The position numbers were made by a program, and so were the translations under genes. A stretch of DNA of 64,000 nt from Fistularia commersonii (taxonomy: Eukaryota; Chordata; Actinopteri; Syngnathiformes; Fistulariidae): NCBI GenBank assembly GCA_037954325.1, contig JBBMNZ010000004.1:1-64000 (forward strand). Direction: 5' to 3'. This document shows, piece after piece, positions 55,735 through 64,000 of this stretch (positions are counted from its first letter, which is position 1; each line of letters begins with the position of its first letter). The notes under the pieces were generated by a model. The model was not told the DNA's origin. It made no database searches and was given only the letters and a program-made list of their open reading frames with translations.

Positions 55735-56132
55735 ACTCTCTACCTTTTCCTGTCATAGTCCCAACATTCAAAGTCCCTACTCTCAGTCCCAGGCTAATTC
55801 CTTTCCTCCTCTCTCTCTGCTTCCGAACATGCACTCCTCCTCTTCTTCTTGTTCTTGTTCTTCGACCCACAGTAGCACAATTTCCATTAGTACCCTGTAG
55901 GTCATCAGTACCAATGGCGGTCGTTGTTAACCCGGTCTGCGATCGATCCGGTATGGTATAGTTTTGGTTGTCTCACATATTTGGTTTTAGCAAAAGTTTT
56001 ACGCCGAATGCCATTCTTGACGCAACTCTCTGCATTTATCCGGGCTTGGGACCGGCACAGGGAGACACTGCTCCGTGCCCTCCCAAGAAAGGTTTGGAGA
56101 GGAACGGGCCTGTGCCGCCCTGAGGCTGCATT
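55735..56132 (-). mobile_element. 5' untranslated region of the RTE-type element
   Basis: Non-coding leader, minus strand. Parts of it recur at 2390-2468 (opposite strand sense), 4250-4330 and 859-907, which shows it belongs to the element and is not satellite or an unrelated insertion. Confidence 0.75.
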
Positions 56133-59100
56133 ATTTACACTCTATATGAAAAACGCTCTAACTCAGTGAGATAAGCAATTTTTGATCATATGGCTCTATC
56201 TTTTCAATAAGTTGCTAGATTATAATAATTTTGACTTATATTATGCAGAATCATGTACTTTTCAACATCTTTCAGCACCAGCAAGCTACTCGAAAAGAAT
56301 CTTTAGTTATTTACTCTCTTTATCAAAAAAGCTTCAACTCAGTGAGATAAGCACTTTTTGACCCTATGGCTATACCTTTTGCATATGTTGCAGGAACACA
56401 ATGATATTGACATATATGGTGCAAAATCATGTCCTTTTCAACATATTTCAGCACCAGCAGGCTGCTAGAAAGGAATCTTTACTCTTTTACACTCTGTATG
56501 AAAAACGCTCTAACTCAGTGAGATAATCAATTTTTGATCATATGGCTCTATCTTTTTAATAAGTTGCTGGATTATAATAATTTTGACTTATATTATGCAG
56601 AAGCATGTACTTTTCAACATATTTCAGCACCAGCAAGCTGCTAGAAAGGAATATTTAGTCATCTACACTCTATATCAAAAATGCTCTAACTCAGTGAGAT
56701 AAGCAATTTTTGACCATATGGCTATACCTTTTCCATATGTTGCTGGATTAAAATGATTTTGACATATATTATGCAAAATCATGTCCTTTTCAACATATTT
56801 CAGCACCAGCAAGGTGCTGGAAAGGAATCTTTAGTCATTTACACTATATATCAAAAATGCTCTAACTTAGTGAGATAAGCAATTTTTGACCATATGGCTA
56901 TATCATTTCAATAAGTTGCTGGATTAAAATGATTTTGACATATATTAAGCAGAATCATGTCCTTTTCAACATATTTCAGCACCAGCAAGCTGCTAGAAAG
57001 GAATCTTTAGTCATTTACACTCTTTATGAAAAACACTTCAACTCAGTGATATAAGCACTTTTTCAACATATGGTTATATCTTTTGAATATGTTGCAAGGA
57101 TCACAATGATATTGACTTATATTATGCAGAATCACATCCTTTTCAACATATTTCAGCACCAGCAAGCTGCTAGAAAGGAATCTTTAGTCATTTACACTGT
57201 ATATGAAAAACGCTCTAACTCATTGAGATAAGCAATTTTTGACCAGATCAATATATCTATTCAATATGTTGCAGGATAACAATCATATTGACTTATATAA
57301 TGCAGAATCACGTCCTTTTCAACATATTTCAGCACCAGCAAGCTGCTAGAAAGGAATCTTTAGTCATTAACACTCTACATGAAAAACGCTCTAACTCAGT
57401 GAGATAAGCAATTTTAGACCATATGACCATGTCATTTCAATAAGTTGCTGGATTAAAATGATTTTGACATATATGGTGCAGAATCATGTCCTTTTCAACA
57501 TATTTCAGCACCAGCAAGCTGCTGGAAAGGAATCTTTAGTCATTTACACTATATATCAAAAATGCTCTAACTCAGTAAGATAAGCAATTTTTGACCATAT
57601 GGCTATATCTTTTCAATATGTTGCATGATCACAATGATATTGACTTATCTTATACAGAATCACGTCCTTTTCAACATATTTCAGCACCAGCAAGCTGCTA
57701 GAAAGGAATCTTTAGTTATTTACACTGTGTTATCAAAATCCTATAACTCAGTGAGATAAGCACTTTTTGTCATATGTCTATACCTTTTCAATATGTTACA
57801 GGATCACATTGATATTGACTTATATTATGCAGAATCACGTCCTTTTTAACATATTTCACCACCAGCAAGCTGCTAGAAAGGAATCTTTAGTTATTTACAC
57901 TCGTTATCAAAAATGCTCTAACTCAGTGACATAAGCAATTTTTGACCATATGGCTATACCTTTTCAATATGTTGCAGGATCACAATGATATTGACTTATA
58001 TTATGCAGAATCACGTCCTTTTCTACATATTTCAGCACCAGTAAGCTGCTAGAAAGGAATCTTTGGTTAATTACACTGTGTTATCAAAAACCTTCAACTC
58101 AGTGAGATAAGCAGTTTTTGACCATATGGCTATACCTTTTAGATATGTTGCAGGATCACAATGATATTGACTTATATTATGCAGAATCACATCCTTTTCA
58201 ACATATTTCAGCACCAGCAAGCTGCTAGAAAGGAATCTTTAGTTATTTACACTCTGTTGCAAAAAAGCTTCAACTCAGTGAGAAAAGCACTTTTTAACCG
58301 TATGGCTATACCTTTTGCATATGTCGCAAGATCGCAATGATTTTGACATACATGGTGCAGAATCATGTCCTTTTCAAAATATTTCAGCACCAGCAAGCTG
58401 CTGGAAAGGAATCTTTAGTCATTTACACTATATATCAAAAATGCTCTAACTTAGTGAGATAAGCAATTTTTGACCATATGGCTATACCATTTCAATAAGT
58501 TGCTGGATTAAAATGATTTTGACATATATTAAGCAGAATCATGTCCTTTTCAACATATTTCAGCACCAGCAAGCTGCTAGAAAGGAAGCTTTAGTTATTT
58601 ACACTCGATATCAAAAACGCTCTAACTCAGTAAGATAAGCAATTTTTGACCATATGGCTATATCTTTTCAATATGTTGCAGGATCACAATGATATTGACT
58701 TATATTATACAGAATCACGTCCTTTTCAACATATTTCAGCACCAGCAAGCTGCTAGAAAGGAATCTTTAGTTATTTACACTGTGTTATCAAAATCCTATA
58801 ACTCAGTGAGATAAGCACTTTTTGACATATGTCTATACCTTTTCAATATGTTACAGGATCACATTGATATTGACTTATATTATGCAGAATCACGTCCTTT
58901 TTAACATATTTCACCACCAGCAAGCTGCTAGAAAGGAATCTTTAGTTATTTACACTCGTTATCAAAAACGCTCTAACTCAGTGACATAAGCAATTTTTGA
59001 CCATATGGCTATATCTTTTCAATATGTTGATGGATCCCGATGATATTGACTTATATTATGCAGAATCACGTCCTTTTCAACATATTTCAGCACCAGCAAG

Positions 59101-62100
59101 CTGCTAGAAAGGAATCTTTAGTTATTTACACTGCGTTATCAAAAACCTTCAACTCAGTGAGATAAGCACTTTTTGACCATATGGCTATACCTTTTCAATA
59201 TGTTGCAGGATCACAATGATATTGACTTATATTATGCAGAATCACGTCCTTTTCAACATATTTCAGCACCAGCAAGCTGTTAGAAAGGAATCTTTAGTCA
59301 TTTACACTCTTTATTAAAAAAGCTTCAACTCAGTGAGAAAAGCACTTTTTAACCGTATGGCTATACCTTTTGCATATGTCGCAAGATCGCAATGATTTAG
59401 ACATACATGGTGCAGAATCATGTCCTTTTCAAAATATTTCAGCACCAGCAAGCTGTTGGAAAGGAATCTTTAGTCATTTACACTATATATCAAAAATGCT
59501 CTAACTTAGTGAGATAAGCAATTTTTGACCATATGGCTATATCATTTCAATAAGTTGCTGGATTAAAATGATTTTGACATATATTAAGCAGAATCATGTC
59601 CTTTTCAACATATTTCAGCACCAGCAAGCTGCTAGAAAGGAATCTTTAGTCATTTACACTATATATCAAAAATGCTCTAACTCAGTAAGATAAGCAATTT
59701 TTGACCATATGGCTATATCTTTTCAATATGTTGCATGATCACAATGATATTGACTTATCTTATACAGAATCACGTCCTTTTCAACATATTTCAGCACCAG
59801 AAAGCTGCTAGAAAGGAATCTTTAGTTATTTACACTGTGTTATCAAAATCCTATAACTCAGTGAGATAAGCAATTTTTGACCATATGGCTATACCTTTTC
59901 AATATGTTGCAGGATCACAATGATATTGACTTATATTATGCAGAATCACGTCCTTTTCAACATATTTCAGCACCAGCAAGCTGCTAGAAAGGAATCTTTA
60001 GTTATTTACACTGTGTTATCAAAAACCTTCAACTCAGTGAGATAAGCACTTTTTAACCATATGGCTATACTTCTTCCATATGTTGCTGGATTAAAATGAT
60101 TTTGACATATATTATGCAAAATCATGTCCTTTTCAATATAAGCCAGCACCAGCAAGCTGCTTTAAAGGAATCTTTAGTTATTTACACTTTGTAATCAAAA
60201 ACCTTCAACTCATTGAGATAAGCGCTTTTTGACCCTAGGGACATACCTTTTGCATATATTACAGGATTTCAATGATATTGACATATGCAAGCTGCTAGAA
60301 AGGAATCTTTAGTCTTTAACATTCTATATCAAAAACGCTCTAACTCAGTGAGATAAGAAATATTTGACCATATGGCTATATCTTTTCAATATGTTGCTGG
60401 ATTAAAATGATTTTGACATATATTATGCAGAATCATGTCCTTTTCAACATATTTCAGCACCAGCAAGCTGTTAGAAAGGAATCTTTAGTTATTTAAACTG
60501 TGTAATGAAAAAAGGCTTCAACTCAGTGAAAAAAGCACTTTTTAACTGTATGGCTATATCTTTTGCATATGTTGCAGGATCGCAATGATATTGACATATA
60601 TGGTAAAGAATCGTGTCCTTTTCAACATATTTCAGCACCAGGAAGCTGCTAGAAAGGATTATTCAGTCATTTATACTCTTAATCAAAAACGCTCTAACTC
60701 AGTGAGATAGGCAATTTTTGACCATATGGCTATACTTTTTCCATATGTTGCTGGATTAAAATGATTTTTACTTATATTATGCAGAATCATGTCCTTTTCA
60801 ACATATTTCAGCACCAGCAAGCTGCTAGAAAGGAATCTTTTGTCATTTACGCTCTACATGAAAAACGCTCTATCTCAGTGAGATAAGCATTTTTTGACCA
60901 TATGGCCATATCTTTTCAATAAATTGCTGGATTAAAATGATTTTGACGTATATTATGCAGAGTCATGTCATTTTCAACATATTTCAGCACCAGCAAGCTG
61001 CTAGAAAGGAATCTTTAGTTATTTACACTCTTTATTCAAAACGCTTCAACACAGTGAGATAAGCAATTTTTGACCGTAAGAAGCACTTTTCTACCGTATG
61101 GCTATATCTTTTGCATATGTTGCTGGATCACAATGATATTGACATATATGGTGCAAAATCATGTCCTTTTCAACATATTTCAGCACCAGCAAGCTGGTAG
61201 AAAGGAATCTTTAGTCATGTACACTCTATATGAAAAACGCTCTAACTCAGTGAGATAAGCATTGTTTGACCGCATGGCTATATCTTTTCAATATGTTGCT
61301 GGATTAAAATGATTGTGACGTATATTATGGTAAATCATGACATTTTTAACATATATCAGCACCAGCAAGTTGCTAGGAAGGAATCTTTAGTTATTTACAG
61401 ACTGTATTAAAAATGCTTCAACTCAATGAGATATGAACTTTTTTGACCATATGGTCATATCTTTTCAATATGTTGCTGGATTAAAATGATTTTGACATAT
61501 ACTATGCAGAATCATGTCCTTTTCAACATATTTCAACATCAGCAAGCTGCTAGAAAGGAATCTTTTGTTATTTACACTCTTTATCAAAAAAGCTTCAACT
61601 CAGTGAGATCGGCACTTTTTGACCATCTGGCTATAGCTTTTGCATATGTTGCAGGATCACAATGATATTGACATATATGGTGCAAAATCATGTACTTTTC
61701 AACATTGTCAGCACCAGCAAGCTACTAGAAAGGAATCTTTAGTTATTTACACTCTTTATCAAAAAAGGTTTAACTCAGTGAGATCAGCACTTTTTGACAC
61801 TATGACTATACCTTTTGCATGTGTTGCAGGATCGCAATGATATTGACATATATGGTGCAGAATCATGTCCTTTCCAACATATTTCAGCACCAGCAAGCTG
61901 CTAGAAAGGAATCTTTAGTTATTTACACTCTTTATTAAAAACGCTTCAACACGGTGAGATAAGCACTTTTTGACCATAAAAAGCACTTTTCTACCTTATG
62001 CCTATATATTTTGCATTTGTTGCTGGATCACAATGATATTGACATATATGGTGCAAAATCATGTCCTTTTCAACATATTTCAGCACCAGCCAGCTGCTAG

Positions 62101-64000
62101 AAAAGAATCTTTAGTCATTTACACTTTATATGAAAAACGCTCTAACTCAGTGAGATAAGCAATTTTTGACCATATGGCTATATCTTTTCAATCGGTTGCT
62201 GGATTATAATAATTTTGACTTATATAATGCAGAATCATGTCCTTTTCAAGATATGTCAGCACCAGAAGGCTGCTAGAAAGGAATCTTTAGTTATTTACAC
62301 TGTGTAATCAAAAACCTTCAACTCAGTGAGATAAGCACTTTTTGACCATATGACTACATCTTTTGCATTTGTTGCAGGATCACAATGATATTGAAATATA
62401 TGGGACAAAATCATGTCCTTTTCAACATATTTCAGCACCAGCAAGCTGTCAGAAAGGAATCTTTAGTCATTTACAGTCTATATGAAAGCGCTCTAACTCA
62501 GTGAGATAAGCAATTTTTGATCGTATGGCTATATCTTTTCAATATGTTGCTGGATTAAATTGATTTTGACGTATATTATGGTAAATCATGACATTTTCAA
62601 CATATATCACCGCCAGCAAGCTGCTAGGAAGGAATCTTTAGTTATTTACACTCTTTATTAAAAACGCTTCAACTATATGAGATATGCACTTTTTTCACCA
62701 TATGGCCATATCTTTTCAATAAGTTGCTGGATTAAAATGATTTTGACGTATACTATGCAGAATCATGTCCTTTTCAACATATATCTGCACCAGCAAGCTG
62801 CTAGAAAGGAATCTTTAGTTATTTACACTCTTTATTAAAAACACTTCAACACAGTGAGATAAGCATTTTTTGTCCTTTTTAAGCACTTTTCTACCGTATG
62901 GCTATATCTTTTGCATATGTTGCAGGATCACAATGATATTGACATATATGGTGCAAAATCATGTCCTTTTCAACATATTTCAGCACCAGCAAGCTGCAAT
63001 AAAGGAATCTTTTTCATTAACACTCTACATGAAAAACGCTTTAACTCAGTGAGATAAGCAATTTTAGACCATATGGCTATGTCATTTCAATAAGTTGCTG
63101 GATTAAAAAGATTTTGACATATATGGTGCAGAATCATGTCCTTTTCAACATATTTCAGCACCAGCAAGCTGCTGGAAAGGAATCTTTAGTTATTTACACT
63201 TGATATCAAAAACGCTCTATCTCAGTGAGATAAGCAATTTATGACCATATGGCTATATCATTTCAATAAGTTGCTGGATTAAAATGCTTTTGACATATAT
63301 TAAGCAGAATCATGTCCTTTTCAGCTGCTAGAAAGGAATCTTTAGTCATTTACACTCTTTATTAAAAATGCTTGAACTCAGTGAGATAAGCACTTTTTGA
63401 ACATATGGCTATATCTTTTGAATATGTTGCAAGGATCACAATGATATTGACTTATATTATGCAGAATCATGTCATTTTCAACATATTTCAGCACCAGCAA
63501 GCTGCAAGGGGGGAATCTTTAGTTATTTACACTCTTTAATAAAAATGGTTCAACTCAGTGAGATAAGACTTTTTTGACCATATGGCTATGTCTATTCAGT
63601 ATGTTGCCCGATTAAAATGATTATGAAATATATTATGCAGAATCATGTCCTTTTCAACATATTTCAGCACCAGCAAGCTGCTAGAAAGGAATCTTTAGTT
63701 ATTTACACTCTATATCAAAAGTGCTCTAACTCCGTGAGATAAGCACTTTTTGACCATATGGCTATATTTTTTTGAATATATTGCAGGATAACAATGATAG
63801 TGATATATCTGGTGCAAAATCAAGTCCTTTTCAACATATTTCAGCACCAGCAAGCTGCTAGAAAGGAATCTTTAGTTATTTACACTGTGTAATCAAAAAC
63901 TTTCTAACTCAGTGAGATAAGCACCTTTTGACCGTATGTCTATATCTTTTTCAATAAGTTGCTGGATTAAAATGATTTTTACATATGTTATGCATAATCA
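56133..64000. repeat. 176-bp satellite array, right part
   Basis: Same monomer family continuing to the window edge, generally more diverged, with shortened monomers (for example near 60285 and 63325, where the middle of the unit is missing) and no clear higher-order period by eye. The first nine bases are the right copy of the insertion duplication. No gene. Confidence 0.96.

Larger units (their letters stand above)
52957..56132 (-). mobile_element. RTE-type LINE, full-length but mutated, inserted in the satellite
   Basis: 3,176 bases on the minus strand. The 3' end is at 52957 (short GAA-type tail, then the reverse complement of the ctgtggcgacccctaacggg motif). Endonuclease and RT lie in one broken frame series, followed by a 5' UTR of about 400 bases ending near 56132. 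The 5' terminus (GCAGCCTCAGGGCGGCAC on the minus strand) matches the left edge of the copy at 859. A 9-base duplication of satellite sequence flanks it, so it inserted after the array formed. Clade assignment (RTE-like) is from protein motifs. Confidence 0.9.

Noticed and set aside
28363..64000. CENP-B box or CRISPR-like array in the tandem repeats
   Set aside because: No nTTCGnnnnAnnCGGGn motif was seen in the monomers I read, and the units are head-to-tail with no unique spacers.

Overview
The window is vertebrate, almost certainly teleost fish, genomic DNA. Three immunoglobulin light-chain V genes and two J segments are recognisable by leader exons, splice sites and recombination signal sequences (RSS). 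The transposon mix (RTE-type, Rex1-like and L2-like LINEs, chromodomain Ty3/gypsy elements, pogo-like DNA elements) is typical of fish. No bacterial or viral gene order is present. Except for the V and J segments, every long reading frame I can identify belongs to a mobile element or a tandem repeat.

0-0.7 kb: two J segments on the minus strand, one intact (621-658) and one decayed (280-317), each with a 23-bp-spacer RSS. 0.86-2.5 kb: a rearranged RTE-type LINE. 2.77-9.08 kb: old repeats in mirrored order (an imperfect large inverted duplication) around a centre holding tRNA-like SINE pieces and a T-rich tract. 9.1-9.6 kb: tail of a pogo-like transposon. 9.85-13.8 kb: a Rex1-like LINE, 5'-inverted, split by a chromodomain gypsy element (A, 10126-13251).

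13.9-22.4 kb: three V genes on the plus strand (about 14.1, 15.6 and 21.5 kb), each with two exons, an octamer-like promoter motif and a 12-bp-spacer RSS. V genes 1 and 3 are duplicates. Between V2 and V3 an L2-like LINE is split by an internally deleted gypsy element (C, 17123-19705), whose own 3' LTR is split by a 651-bp LTR-like insertion. 22.57-28.13 kb: a pogo-like DNA transposon containing a near-complete but inactivated chromodomain gypsy element (B, 23378-28047).

A 20-N gap (28343-28362) is followed directly by a 176-bp satellite that fills the rest of the window (28.36-64 kb). It shows a homogenised young block, a 3,856-bp higher-order repeat, and one minus-strand RTE-type insertion (52957-56132) flanked by a 9-bp target duplication.

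Functionally, V genes with 12-RSS and J segments with 23-RSS obey the 12/23 rule in the kappa-like arrangement. V and J lie on opposite strands with V 5' ends facing the J cluster, so joining would need inversion. The constant exon should lie left of position 1. The rest is a transposon-rich and probably pericentromeric or heterochromatic setting, although the gap means adjacency of satellite and Ig locus is not proven.
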